Below are positions 1 through 14,200 of a DNA stretch of 64,000 bases, in pieces. A model generated the notes under the pieces. The model was not told the DNA's origin. It ran no database searches and worked only from the letters and a program-made list of their open reading frames with translations. The stretch's first letter is position 1. Every line of letters begins with the position of its first letter. The stretch comes from Siderastrea siderea (lineage: Eukaryota; Cnidaria; Anthozoa; Scleractinia; Rhizangiidae). Made by a program: the position numbers and the translations under genes. Location: the NCBI GenBank assembly GCA_964030785.1, contig OZ034975.1:35739269-35803268 (forward strand), in the 5' to 3' direction.

Positions 1-215
1 TGGACAAGATTTCACCTTAACATGCAATGCATCTGGTGACCCAATGCCAGAGGTTACATGGACTATACAAGGCGTCCCTCAGAATGTGTTCAATGTATCT
101 GGCCATCAGCTACGTCTCGTTAATGTACAGAGGAAAGATGCAGGATCATACAGATGTACAGCTAAGAATCCTTATGGCAAGGATACCTCCAAAGTCAGCA
201 TTATTGGCCTAAAAT
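1..215 (+). CDS. Gene A exon: I-set immunoglobulin domain
   Basis: The reading frame starts at base 2 and runs to a GTAAG donor at 216, leaving phase 1. It shows the Ig hallmarks: cysteine in TLTC, tryptophan in [19 protein letters not shown], then AKNPYG. It is close to the second Ig domain of gene C (29367-29630), including the shared string [10 protein letters not shown]. The exon continues to the left of the window, so the domain is incomplete here. It belongs to the ectodomain and would bind a ligand or partner; which one cannot be told. Confidence 0.88.
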
Positions 216-3200
216 GTAAGCATTTTTTGTCCTGTGTACTGTCCACTTAAGCAATTTTATTTTAAGTAAGCATCTCTTATTTTATTGTTTACATCTTAAC
301 TTACAAGTCATTGTGTCCTGACATTAATACCGCGCCGACGTGGTGACATTTGACGCTGTGTGGAGAATGTAAAGCTATGTTTACACGAGAACGGATCCAA
401 ATGGATCCAATTTGATTTTCGGATCGGAGAGGGCTTCTTTTTACATGGAACCGTTCGGGAATCGGTCCGGAACGGATCCAAACGGATCCAAAACTGGACC
501 TGCTGTTTTGCAGGTCCGTTCCGGGCCGGTTCAACAAAGATCCCTGTAAACACCTGGATCAGTTCCAAACGGTTCCATGTAAGTGGGGGGGGGGGGGGGG
601 GGGGGACAGGGGGGCGGGAGACCGGGAGAGAAGGGGGCGGGAGGTGTACGGGAGGCGGGAGAAAAAGGGAAGAATTACGCAACATTGCGCAATATTTCGC
701 AATCGAAAAAATGCAAAGAGGCGGAAGCCAAAAAATACAGGGCGGGAACCGGGATTAAAGGGTACGGGAAGCGGGAGGTTTAAACCCCCTGTTCCCCCCC
801 CCCCCCACATGTAAACAGAAGCCGATCCAGCCTGGTTCGTTTCGGAACGGTTATGTTCCGATCCCGTGTAAACCGAATGCATAATGCATTACAGATGTCT
901 TTAGTGTGGGGACTATACTACCAATGACAATTTTTATATTCCTCGATGTACAAATAGAGGTGAATAGCGCATTAGCATACATCTGAATTGATAATGATAA
1001 CATGGATACATCTAAACGTCATTCTACTCTACTGTCGCTGATTTAATTCTTAAGCGTTTCTCGAAAGCCTTCTATCATAACAATTTATTCATTTATTCAT
1101 TCATTCATTCGTTCAATTACAGGTAGCCAGTGTCGACCTGAAAGAGTCAACGTAACATTAAAAAGCCAATCTTGGAACGAAAGCTTGTTAAACAAGGAGT
1201 CATCTGAGTTCAAGACGATGGAGAGTAATATATTATCAGCAGTAAGTTCTTCCATTTCACTACTTACTCATGAATTTACTCATGTTCACCATGGCAAACG
1301 GCAAATAAGGCTAGTGATCATCTTCAAGCCTTGTTTAGATTCCTTACAGACTCTAATTTAGAGTTCACAGTAATTTGCGTTTGTTTTGGTTCTGCTTTAT
1401 CACGGCCTTTGATTGGTTTAAAAAACTTGAACCATTTTCTCAAACAATCAGAAAGAAAATCAAAGCCAATTGTGACTTGTTCGTAAGTGTTTTTCCGCGG
1501 GGTAACTTTGGGCAATTTCAGTTACCATAAAACATACAAGTAACTCGAGAGCGCGCTTGTGCGTTTCATTTGATCTCTGTTAACCAATCTTTGTCATTCC
1601 TTTACTGAAGCTGTGTGTTTGTCTTATTAGATTTTCGAAGTTTATGCCAAAAACTCTGGAAAACAGCTGCACAGACTGGTTGTAAAAAAGTTCAGGTATT
1701 TTTAAGTTGGAAGAGATAATCACAGAGTTAATATTGTTTATTGTCAAGTTGAACGACGTGTTACTGTTACTGTGTTGTTACTATCCTTAATGTTCCAGAG
1801 AACGGAGAAATACAGATCGAAAGCAAACGCAAAAATAAAACGAATGGGGCTGAGGAGAAATTTGATCATTTTTCCTGCCACCTCACATATTCAGTCTTCA
1901 AGCGTTTTATTTACGCGTTTGCTTGCTGGTAAATTTTCGTATTCCCGCTGAGGAAAACTGAAGGCAGCTGTGTGCTTCTAAGATAGAATGCTTCTTTGCC
2001 AAGACAAGAGTTGTTAATATATTCCGTTTAAACTTCTCATTCCCCGACCGCAGTATAACTGAACAGGGAAAAAACGACTGTTCCCATGAGAGATGAAGGT
2101 GCCATACATAGTATAATTTTAAAATACAAGAATCGTTTTTTTTTAGTGTCACTGTACGCTACAAGTATTTGATAGCTCCAACTATATTATGGTCTGGCTT
2201 TTTTTGTTAGTTTCACGCGCAGTTTTCCTATCTTTGCAAAGAGACAATGGACAATTGATTTTGTAAACAATAAGTAATCATTTGTATTCCTTCAATTTTT
2301 GTCTAAGTTGCGTTTGATTTGTATCTCTAGCCCTGGTAGTGTTGTCGCCACTGTAGAGATGTTGTTTGGAATATCAGCGTGTGAGCCGTTAAAACCTCTG
2401 CAGGATGAAATAGCAAGTGCAAAACTTGGCCAATACACAGTTGACCGCCAGCTGTATGTTCTCCCTCCGGTCATCACACCAACCATCACGTCTTTGAACT
2501 CCTCGAGTACAGTTTTAACAAGCACAGGTATCACTTTACATAAAATGCTAAGTAGCATATCTCATCCAGATAATGTATCATGGTCCACATTCTCCCTCCT
2601 TAGATATTACCACTCACGTCGCGTTTGACAATACCTATGCTTAATGGACGCCCGACGTATTTGGCATGGGAACCACGAGTCTTCTTGTATCCCAGTAGTT
2701 CGAGCATCGGACATGTGAAGCGAAGGTTTTGGGCTCGGCTCCCTTCGCCCCCTCAAAACTTTGTCTTTGGCTTTCACGCGTGTGAAAAATCAGGCAATGC
2801 AATTTGATGACAACAGTTGACCGAGCTGAACACTTAAACGTAACAACTCACAATATGAAAAGAACTTAGAGTGCAAACGGTATTTCCCCGAAATACAAAT
2901 TAAAAATCTGTAAAATTTTGTACAATTTAGTTGATTGTACAATTTAGCTGAAAAATTGTTGAAGCATGAACATGTTTTTATGAACTTATTTGACAAGATG
3001 ACTAGATGAAATTGACTATTCACAAAATTGACTATTTACAAAATTACACAAATTTGTGTCGTTTTAGTAATATTTCACGGAAATACTGTTTGCACTCCTG
3101 CTCCTTTCACTTGAATATCATCCGATCCTGAAGATTGAAAAAACGCAATTTATTCATTTTCCGCTATTTTCAAGCTAAAGTCCTGCTCGCCTTTGATTGA

Positions 3201-4045
3201 TGAATGACCTCTTTTAACGCTTCTGTGCAAAGCCTGCTTTTATAGTGCGCCTTCGTATTTAATGTTTCGCTCTATTGCATATGCTTGATCACCAGCAACA
3301 ACAAGATCGAAGACACCAGCAAAGGTGGAAGCTGGTAAGCAAAAAAAAAATATTTCTTTGTTGTAATGTAATTCAGTGTCTCTGCCGTTGTGGTTGTCGC
3401 TTCTGTTTTTATACTCTGGCCGAGCGATCACAATATCTTATTGCGTTATTGAGATGGTGCAGAGAGATCCCGGGCGGCAGCCCTAGCCATTTTGACGGAG
3501 AGGAATGACGCGCTACAAGACCTTGTTATCATACCAGGGAAAGTAATTCAAGTAAAATATGTCGATACTAAAGCCATAGAACATCATGTTGTAAGTACCT
3601 ACAAAACTTTTAGCGTAGATTAGCAAAAGCAGTTGTCTCTCAATTGGTTTTTTTGCCGTGACGTGACATAACGTGATTTCTGTTTCTTAATATTTTGATA
3701 AAGAATTAAGGTCCTCTTATCCATGACCGTTTTAAATGGAAACTTTTTTCTGCAATCCTTCTATTTTATCGAATCATTACATCAACTAAAAGTCTTATTC
3801 CTCTCTAACTCTTAAGATGGCGAATGGGAGGAAGAAAGAGTAACACTCCACGCCACCTACTTAACCGTCATTGGTCTCCTGGTGTTGAGCAATATTTTTC
3901 TAGTCATTTTCCTGTGCAGAAGACGTACTATAAAAGGTAATAGATTTATACTTCAAATTCCCTTGTATTACATGCATCCAAGAAGCAAAGGTTAAATTTT
4001 TCAAGGTAATTATGATAATGCCCGGATCAATGTTCAGATCAGTCG

Positions 4046-4082
<37 letters not shown>

Positions 4083-4095
4083 CCAACCAACCAAC

Positions 4096-4129
<34 letters not shown>

Positions 4130-7100
4130 GTCATTTTGTCAGTCAGTCAGTCAGTCCGTCTGCCAGTCAGTCAGTCCATCAATCGATCAGTCCATCGTTA
4201 TTTCCAATCATATCCGTTTTACAGTGGGCGGTATGTATTAAAAAGGAGCGAACTTTAAACCCAGCGGTGAATGGAACTCCTGATAGACACCACTGTTGAA
4301 TACTGTGTTAATTTGCGTTAAGATACTTATCCTTGTTCTTCATTGCTATTATATTGTAAAGGAAAGTGTTGCAATAAGCGTTCTTTGGCGTCCACCAAAG
4401 TGTTTGATTTCTTCTACTGCTTCAATCTGTTTCGTTAATAATTAAAATACAACTTGTAATGATAACACCAAAATTAGCAGATCTTGGGAAGGGACAAAGT
4501 GAACAGGTATTAAAACTGTCACGTCCTGGTACCGTGCAGTTATCAACTACAAAGTCATTTCTAGTTATCTTTACCCAATGAAGTGTTAAGACACTTTGTT
4601 CATTATTTACAGGTCCTGTGCAAGGCAGTGGGTAAGTAGCACTTCAATAAAATGTTGTTATGTAATAAAGGAACTTACTCTCCAATATGTCTGGGTAGCA
4701 CTTTGTCTGTTACTTTCTGTCGGTGAAATTGACAAACAGAGGTCAGCTCTCATAGCCATAAGAGATATACAGTATTTGATTGCCAAAATAAAATACTATT
4801 TAAGGAAACACAGAGGGTTATCCTAACTGAAGTTTTACGGATCTATTTTTTGTACGGAACATCTGAATAACTGTCATACAAGATGGCCTTCCCCCAATGT
4901 AGTATATTGCTTCCCTATCACTTACTGTTATGGCGTGGATTAGTCCTGTGCATTTCCAGGTCTCTTGCCTCTGTCTCGTTCTTGGTCTTCCCTGTGTTAT
5001 TTTACCTTAGTTTTCTTTTTTCCCTTTAATATCATTGTTTCTCGTGTTGTCCACTTTCAGTCATTCTTCAGATTCTTGCAACCGGAACCACTTATTTTCC
5101 TTTTTATCTATTACTAAGGTTAAATTACTACACGAGAAAAATGGCACATCGTCCTGTCGACTCGGTATCTCTCATCAATTAAATTGTATATAATTTTTCA
5201 GTTCAATTTCTCGACGAAAGGAAAATGGCACGTTGCAGGAAACAGAGGTAACTACTAAGAGTTTCATTATAAAACACGAAATTCTGAAGAATTTACAGGC
5301 GGCAGATATTCTCTCACCCCCTCCCCCCCCCCCTCCCCCTCCCCTTTTCCTAGTAGTTCGTGGTTTCCGGTGACCTGTTACGGACAATTTGCACTTCCGG
5401 TATGTAACGAATTAAATGTATGTAAACATATTTTATTATTCAGATAAAATCAATAGCAACTTGACAACTTTGTTTGTTTGCAACCAGTGACCTGGCTACG
5501 ACTTCTAGGGAGCCTGCAGGAAACCCTGGGGCTTTACCTGGAGAATTATATCGTTCTTAAACCGTGATATCGTTAAATACGGCCTAGGCGTTCACGACAA
5601 ATGTTTCAGCCTTCAGGCAAGGGCTCCATTTGGATCCTAACGACGAGAGTGCAGGCTAATTGCAATCTATTTCTATAACAACGATGCAGGTCTATTTTCA
5701 TTTTGAATATTTAACGAGCCCAATTGTTTAGAAGCCGCACGGAGACTCAGTGAACGACAAACCAGGAATGCACATTGCATTTTATGAGTAGGCTTGACGT
5801 GCCTAAGCACGTCCGCGCCCCCTAACAACAAATAGCTTATTAGATTTGTGCTTTGGAAGCCCTTTTGCTTTTATATTATATTTTCATGTGTACTCAGCCA
5901 ACTAGTAATTGTCTTTTCGTTGCATTCGAACTTTGATTTGTATATGCATTGCATTGGATCAAGAGAGGATAAAGGGGTACGAGAGTTAATCCCCTATATA
6001 GTCCCTACCCCATCGTAATCCATCTTAATCCATCTATTTAAGTAACAAACTGGCGATCATATATATGGTCGAGATATCGAGGTAAAATTACAATACAACG
6101 ACAATATATGAAGCAAATCCAGGTGAAATCGAGTTTGGTTCGAAGTTAGCGCGAACGTCTAGTTATCGACGGTTCCAGTTATCGAGAGTCAACTGTAATT
6201 TTGTTTAAGACTAATTCTTTGAAGAATTATCCCTTGAATTGTAAAAAGCGACAGCCGTTTCTTCACAATGAGACCTGAAAACTGTCCTCAGCCTTTCATG
6301 CAGTCGTTAATTGACAAGGGATTGTTGAATATAATCATCCTGAAGAACAAAGGGACACCAGCTTTGGGAAAAGCCGCGAAGGGGGGGGGGGGGGGGACTC
6401 TCATATATAACCCATATAGGTATGTGTCGCTGTGGAGGGTTTGGTTTTCAATCAGTTTGGTCTGGGACTGGGTATAGAAATCAGGGAGTTTTGGTCTGGA
6501 ATAAGGTATCAATTACCGGGAAACTAGTAAGTGGAGTGACAAATTTAGGCCAAAATAGGGTTTGGAAAACTTGGAAATAAATGTTAATTCAAACACGGCA
6601 AGTTTGTTCATCGACAGGAGGTTTTCCATTGGAAATGCTATGTAGTTATATTGGACGGAAGATTTTTGGAAGATAGCTAGTCTGCGATAGGGAAGGGATT
6701 CTTGCCATCTAGTCTAGAATAAGGTTGCAAAATGGAGCTGAAAGAGGTCTAGTATAGAATAAGGCAAACCAAATCCCAGATCCCAGCCGCACACTCTCAC
6801 CAAAACTGTTCCGACTAACCCCCCCCCCCCCCCCCGGGGGGGAAAGTGTTAGTTACCTTACCCTCAAGTATAGAAGTGTCTTCGTTTTTTATATATGATC
6901 ACAAATCAAACTGAATTGCAGAATCAAGGAATACAACTTCAAGGAGCTGCAACATACGTTAACACTTCAGGTGAAGTCAAATTAGCTGACCCGGAGCTTT
7001 CCACATTACAGTCGACCCCCTCAGAAGAAGGAAATCAGTCCATCTATGACGCATGCAACCTCACACAAGGTGATGCAACAAAACGGTATTGGGAAGTGAA

Positions 7101-10100
7101 TAGGGAACATGTTCACATAGTCAAAGATATTGGAAAAGGCGCTTTCTCTCAAGTTGCCAAAGCAGAGGCTTGGAATATCTGTGGCATTAGGGGTCTGACG
7201 ACTGTGGCAGTCAAAATGCTTAAAGGTATGAGGTTAGATAATAATCTGTTTCTAATAATCATGGAATCAAATAACATGTGTGCAAATCACGTTAGGTAAA
7301 TTTAGTTTAGTTTAATAGCGGAGCCCGCGCGCTAGCACGTCAGAGAAGCACCATTGCCAAGCAAATTTGGTAACCTATCAAGCCAAGAAATTTTGGTAGT
7401 CACGTAATGGTCACGTGACCGTCCGTCCGTCGGCACCACAGGGTCACCTATATGACGTGGCATACACTAGATATCACCCTGTACTGAATTCCGTGCTTTT
7501 GGCGCGAAATCGCATGGTGACCCGCGTTGTAGCAAAACAAGCGAAGACAACAAAAGTCAAAAACAAATTTGTTAATGGAAAAAAAAAAGTTCAAAAGAAT
7601 ACTCAGTTGCCTTTTTTGGTGGGAGGCGAAAAGTTCAATTTAGGCGAAAAAATTGGGCGTTAAAGTTCAGGCGAAAAGTTTTTTTTGCCTTGTCGGTTCT
7701 GTTGCGAAGTCGGTCGGCACACCGCTTGAGTTCGCAGCATTTTGCAGCGCTTTCGATGCCAAATATGGCAGAGCTAGTGCTTTTCGGTTTTTTCTGTCCA
7801 CAACCATGGTTTGTGCGGCAGTCTGAACACATTTTGCCAGGAAAAACATCAGCATTTTCATAGTGATCGGCAGCTTGTCACGAAAAAAGAAATTAAATTA
7901 ACATCCAAGAATAACAATAAACGCTCATGGCCGAGTTCGGCTCTTAGCGAGGACATTAATTTTTTCCTTTTTCTTTTTTTTTTTTTTTAATTAAACGACT
8001 TGAACGAGAGTATTTTCACAAATTAATAAGTGCAAAAACACAAAAAAACAAAAACAAAAACCGATAACAAAACAAACAAAAACAAACAAAAAAAACAAAA
8101 ACGAAAACAAAAGGGGGGCTCCGGTTTTAGGCTTGGCTAAATCTATATATTAGTTACGTTCATGCATATTGATTTTGCTATACTTTTTGACTCTGACGAA
8201 ATTTTTAACCCTATTCCGACCGGGTTTCTTTGTTCTTCTGGCACGAGGGAGGGGGAGGCACCCCTCCTTAACTCCTAGCTATGACAAAAAAAACAAGAGA
8301 GCAAATAGTACGTCCAAAACTCTTTCCTTTGAGGTCCGCAACATAAGCTGGTTACGTCATATAACGTAAGAATTGCGTAATGTTCTTAAATAGTGGTCAT
8401 CTTGGATCTGCTATCTTGAATTTCTTTTTTTTTTCCAGAACCTTTGAAAAGCACCAAAATTGATCAAAAAGTAATCAAAAACAAACACGAAAATGATCTG
8501 AAACTGTAAAACTGAAAACTTCACTTTTCATTGAATGGGCGAAATTCAAAATTTTGAAAAAAACGGCCTGTCAAAACGCAGTTGTCCTGTTAAAGATTAC
8601 CTATGCACAATTGTTCCCAGATAAATTTTTGGAAAAGTCACCAAGTTTGGTGGCTTTAGTCGCTTATTAAAAAAACGTGATCTTGGATAAGCGTTAACCA
8701 GCTTTCCAACAACCGGGCTTAGGACTAGTTAGAGTTAGCAATTACATCACTTTTTTAACACTGAAGTGCATTTCTTCATTTCTTGCAGAAAATGCTCCCG
8801 ACTCAGACAGAAAGGACCTGTTGTCAGAGCTGGAATTGATGAAACAACTGAAAAACCATCCACATGTGATTAAGCTGATGGGATGCGTCACTGAATCTGG
8901 TAAAATGAAGTAATTATTTATTTAACCACAGAAAGGCACTATCAATAATGATGTTATTACAACCACCAGAATTCTTCAGTTTATCTTTTATTTATTTATT
9001 TATTTATTTGTTTATTTGTCTATTTTTGTAATCTGTTTTCATCCGTTTGTTTTAATTCTGTCTAAGAATAACAGAATTTAAAGCAACAAAGGAAAAAAAA
9101 AAAACAAGCTAATTCGGGAGCCAAAGTAAAATGACGCTATCGTGAAAATGTCCTATTGGCCTGACGAGGCTTTTAATTTATCCCAGCACTCTGAAATAAT
9201 AATAACAATAATATTTAGGCCTTAGGAGCACTTAAACAGAGTCTCAGTGCTCATACAATTATGCAGATAAAAAGAATCTAACTAATACTAATAATAATTA
9301 GAATGAAAAATATATGCTAAATCTGTACTAATTTACAATAATTATTCCAAGCTAGAAACTAACATAACAATAATAATGATTAACTCTTGAAAAGGAAGGT
9401 TTTCAAACTCGTTTTGAAAGCGGCTACAGATTCAGAGTTCTTGATCGCACTAGGCAGTTTATTCCATATTCCAGTTTATTCCGCAAACCCAAAACAAACA
9501 TAATAAAATTTTCCTTTGTCTAGTCAAAAACTGGGGCAAACGGCTTTTTATTAAGTTTTGAAAATAGGGAAGCGAAACCGAGACAAGCAAAGCTCACCTC
9601 ACAAACGTGAAAAAAGCACAGCTGTGTTATTGATTTGTTTATTCCGAATAGCTATACTGTTAACCCTTTTGCTTTTTTAATGGTTCTTTTCTTTTATTTA
9701 TTTAATAATTATCTTTTATTAACACTGTCTTTTCTGATGAATTATACTAGTGCATGGACCTAGGGTCTGCTAGAAGAAAAAACCCGGAAGTTGAGTCTTG
9801 TTATTTATTTACTTTGACCCATTTTCTGAAAAAAATGTCTTTTAATTACAGTGGCTCTGTCGTTTTTCCTTTACAGATCCAATACTGGTACTTATTGAGT
9901 ACATACCGTACGGTGATCTGTTGGGTTTCCTGCGGAAGAGCCGTGGCGTTAACGACACGTATTACAAAGACCCCGATGTAAAGCCTCAGACGAGTCTAAC
10001 GTCACAGCAAATGATGCAATTTGCCTGGCAGATCGCTGATGGGATGAGCTATCTTTCTTCTAATAAGGTATGGAAAAAGTAGCGGCGACAACAGTAGGTA

Positions 10101-11184
10101 AACTAACACGGCCAGCAATAACTGAGAACAAAAACGTTTAGTAACACTTCAAAAACAGGGAGAAAACAGTGATTCTGGAGGACAAAGGGGACCGTGTCGA
10201 ACACTCTGTGCGGAGGAGTGTGAGGATCAGAAGATGCAGTAGAACCACGAACAGAGACAAACCCAGATATTCTTCACTGCAACTCCTAAGATTATAATTT
10301 TTCAATATTGCTGAACGCGTATTTTTGCAACAGGGTGGTAATATTTTGGCGGAATATGACCCGATGACTTTTTAAGGGGAAGCTAGAAAACTAAATGATG
10401 TTAAATTACCAGTTGAGTGCAATGGTCATGAATAGTCTCGAATGTTACACCCTTGCAAGTGCTGCCTTTTCCAGAATTCTAATTGGTTCAGTCTTAACAT
10501 GTAGCTTATACATTTGGGAAGGATTTTTTGTCCACTAAGGTTATCAACCACATTTGGGAACGTAATGTATTTTTATATAGATTATCCACCGTGACTTGGC
10601 AGCGAGGAATGTTCTTGTTGGCGAAGGAGAGAAGTGCAAGGTGACAGATTTTGGAATGGCAAGGAATGTGCAAGGAGATGATATTTACACTAAACGGAGT
10701 CGGGTAACATTTTGTTAAATTGATTTCCATCTCCTAAGTAATTTTTCTCGGTCGAGCTAGAGGTCTGCATGTGAGTGTAATTTGGTCTTCTGGCTCGTGT
10801 TCTTTCCAATATACAATATACCCTGGTATATACATGGACGGATATACATAATTTCATTCGACAAACTAAACGAACGCTGCCTAATCCTTGTTTATTTGAT
10901 TGATTTATTGATAGACTAACTCACTGATTTGATTATTAATTGATTGACTGACTGACTGACTGACTGACCTGACTAACTGACTGACTGACTGACTGACTGA
11001 CTGACTGAATGACTGACTGACTGACTGACTGACTGACTGACTGACTGACTGACTGACTGAACGACTGGCTGACTGACTGGCTGATGGACTGACTGACCTG
11101 ACTGACTACCTGATTGATTAATGGAAAAATAGATAGATTGGTTGATTGATTGGCTGACTGATTGAATAATTGACCGACTGATTA

Positions 11185-11215
<31 letters not shown>

Positions 11216-14200
11216 TTCACATTAAAACAGGGTCGTCTGCCAGCTAAGTGGACTGCTTATGAAGCGTTGCTTTATGGAACTTACACTACTCAAAGTGACG
11301 TGTAAGTAATTCTTGTTGCTATAGCAACCATAGTGAAGCGCTAAAGTAGTAGACCAAACTGAAGAAGTTTGAAAATCGCTAGTAGATTAGAGAATTGAAC
11401 AACTTATTTGTCTTTGATGTTAAAAAAGAGAGAATCTTGCAGTGGCTTCCTCTCACACAAAAATAGTAAGTTAAGACACTGCTGGAAACCCAATGTGGAA
11501 AACAACTACAATTTTCGAAAAACACGGAGTATTTCTCCAAATCCATTCGTTGAAACTCTGTATTGTATTGAAGGTGTGACGAATCACCAGACTAGTTTTC
11601 GGCCGCAAACAACGTTGTTCAGCGGGTATGGGGGGAGAATTGTTCATTTGAAAATATTTTAATCATATTACTGACATAACGTGTAAAGTATACCCTATCA
11701 GCTTGGATGATCATCCAAACGTCCGACGCAAAATTTACCTTAATCAGATTTCACTTGCATATCTTTATATTCTTTATTTTCAGGTGGAGTTTTGGTGTTG
11801 TTCTGTACGAGATATTTACTGTAGGTACGTCTATTTGTTGCCATTTCTTTAACACGTATTGGCAATTTATGGGAATCGAGCGGTGATAATTTTCACTCAG
11901 ATTTCATTAAGAAGTGCCACATCATGATTTAAACAAAACTTTCCTTTGTATGAACGCATTTTCTTTTCTAGCGTAGGGAGGGTGTTATCGTTGTGTGATC
12001 CCGTTTAGTTAAGATCATTCCCCTATATTGCATTACGCATCCTTACTGCGCACGATTTGTTGCGTCATAAGCGCGCGCCCACAACGCGTGCACGTCCAGG
12101 GAGTAATAGCTTCCCTATGAGGCTAAGCTCACCGGAGAAAAGAATAGTAATTTACTCTTAAACAAGCATGGGGACCTATCTTTTTTTTCCAAATATTCTT
12201 GACCTACCATTCATCCTCTGAATGTTCAAAGAGTTAGAAAAAAACACATGTTCCAAAAAAAATTATTACTAGAAACGCGTTACTCACGGAGATGAAATCA
12301 CGACCTCGAGAACACGCTCGTGAGGAAGGTTTTAAGTCAATTTTGTCTGATGCTTCTAGCATCTGCCATGAACCTTCTAGTAAATTGTTCCTTGTTGTCG
12401 ATATTTTACATCTAGTACATTGTTTCAAGATTTGCTTTAATCATGTACTTCCTCTTCCTACGGTTAGTAGCGTAAACTGATCAAATAAACCTGTGTTCGT
12501 TAGGCGAAACTGCAAGGAATTATGGGATAACTTGAGACGATGATCATGATATCTCGTAAATGGACACGGGGACCTGTTCTTTTTATTTTATATTTCAAAA
12601 CATTGCACGATGGATAACAACTTGTGAAAGTTTGATAAAAATCGTATGTTAAATTCTATTTCGGGGGAATGACCTTAATCATATTATGTTTGTCCTGATT
12701 ATATTCAAATTAAATGTTCTTCCTACAATTCATTCGTGTTAAGTGGCCTCTTGCCTTTCATTTTAATATGAAGCACGATGTCATTTTTCTTGTTTTTCGT
12801 TTATAAAACCTTTTTCATTTACACTGTTTGTTTTTGCAGGAAATTTCTCTCTTAGTTAAGTATGTTATAACCAATGGAAATTTAGTCATGGCCGAGACTA
12901 CTGGCCACATATCCAGCGAAAACAACCCTTTTCCCCTTACTGTTGCGACTTGGTTCATTTTTATATGTTTGCAGCAAGATCACCCAAAAAGATATTAGCA
13001 TTTCCATGCGACTCTTAAAGGGACTGTATCAGCTATTTTTAGTATCTCTTTGAAATGCCAAAAGTCACATATGCATCAATAGAAGCTACAAAATAATAGT
13101 CCTGTTTTGTTGAAGGTAACAAAACTATCAGTAAGTGTTTTAAGCCGCGGATGGCCAGGATGGAGATGGATTGCAACTTGTAAAAGTTGGGCCAACGCTT
13201 TCAAATACTATCGTTGTGTCTTAGAAAAATCACTAGAAACTAGCTATAATTTGCAAAAATTCGCTTGATGTCTTCCTATTGCGGTGATGGGGGCATTTTG
13301 TGCATGAAAGAGATTAATAAGTTAACTATTAGCACCGTTATAATTATGACAAAAATGAGCAAAATCCCAGTGTCATAGTCCCTTTAATTTCGAGTGTAAA
13401 TAAAGATAGTTGTTGTTGTTGTTGTAAAACGTAGTTTTTTTCCTATTGCCTTTTAAACAACAGGTGGATCTCCATATCCAGGAATAAACGGCCACGAAAT
13501 CGCCAACAGGCTGAAAAAGGGATACAGGATGCCGAAACCAAAACACGTTGAACAACAACTGTAAGTGTACTTGTCTCTTATAATAAACATTCACCCGGCT
13601 ATCCTGACCCCTATAGGGATCTGCAAACTTTTGCTGCGAAACCTGGCGAATGTTTCTGGAATTTCTTTGGGAGTAGTTTGGTACCATTAGAGTCCTATTT
13701 CATGGGCTGATTAATATCGCCATCAGTGTTCTAAGAGTTATGAAGGGGGATGTTGAGAAATGCCACCTCAGGGCACAAATCACCTAAAAAAACACGGTCT
13801 GGGTAAAGCACTGTCATCGACAGACTTAAATGTTATAAAGAAGGATTAAGGGAAACGAGGTTCGACGCTGAAGGGGAGAGATAAAGCTCGCCTTCTAGAA
13901 AAGAAGGCTTGGACAAAGGCTTGAAGCAGAAGAGAAGTAACGGCTCGAATAGAGTTGATCTCAACTAAGGATGGGGAAGATTTGGAATGCCTGAGGTACG
14001 CGAATAAATTGAACGAATTGTTTTAGCCTCCTGATATCTCAAGGCTAGCTCACAAGACAGGCAAAACAGATGCTAAACGTAGGTTACGAACTTTGGTGTG
14101 CAATTGAGCAGTTGCATACTTTTTTGTTCTTGTTTGTTTGAAGACGAAGAAGAGCTAGAGTTGTCCGTAAATGATCTGTAAATTATATTATTCAGTTGTT

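Noticed and set aside
360..882. Several overlapping open frames of about 100-130 residues
   Set aside because: They arise from the GGATCC repeats and G/C runs of a MITE; glycine or proline runs only.
3463..3590. Possible extra gene A exon ([19 protein letters not shown]...) with clean AG and GTAAG borders, and a 39-nt partner at 3296-3334
   Set aside because: It leaves in phase 0, but the TM exon at 3817 needs phase 1, while the SEA exon ending at 2527 joins the TM exon directly in phase. No cysteines or domain pattern; no equivalent in C.
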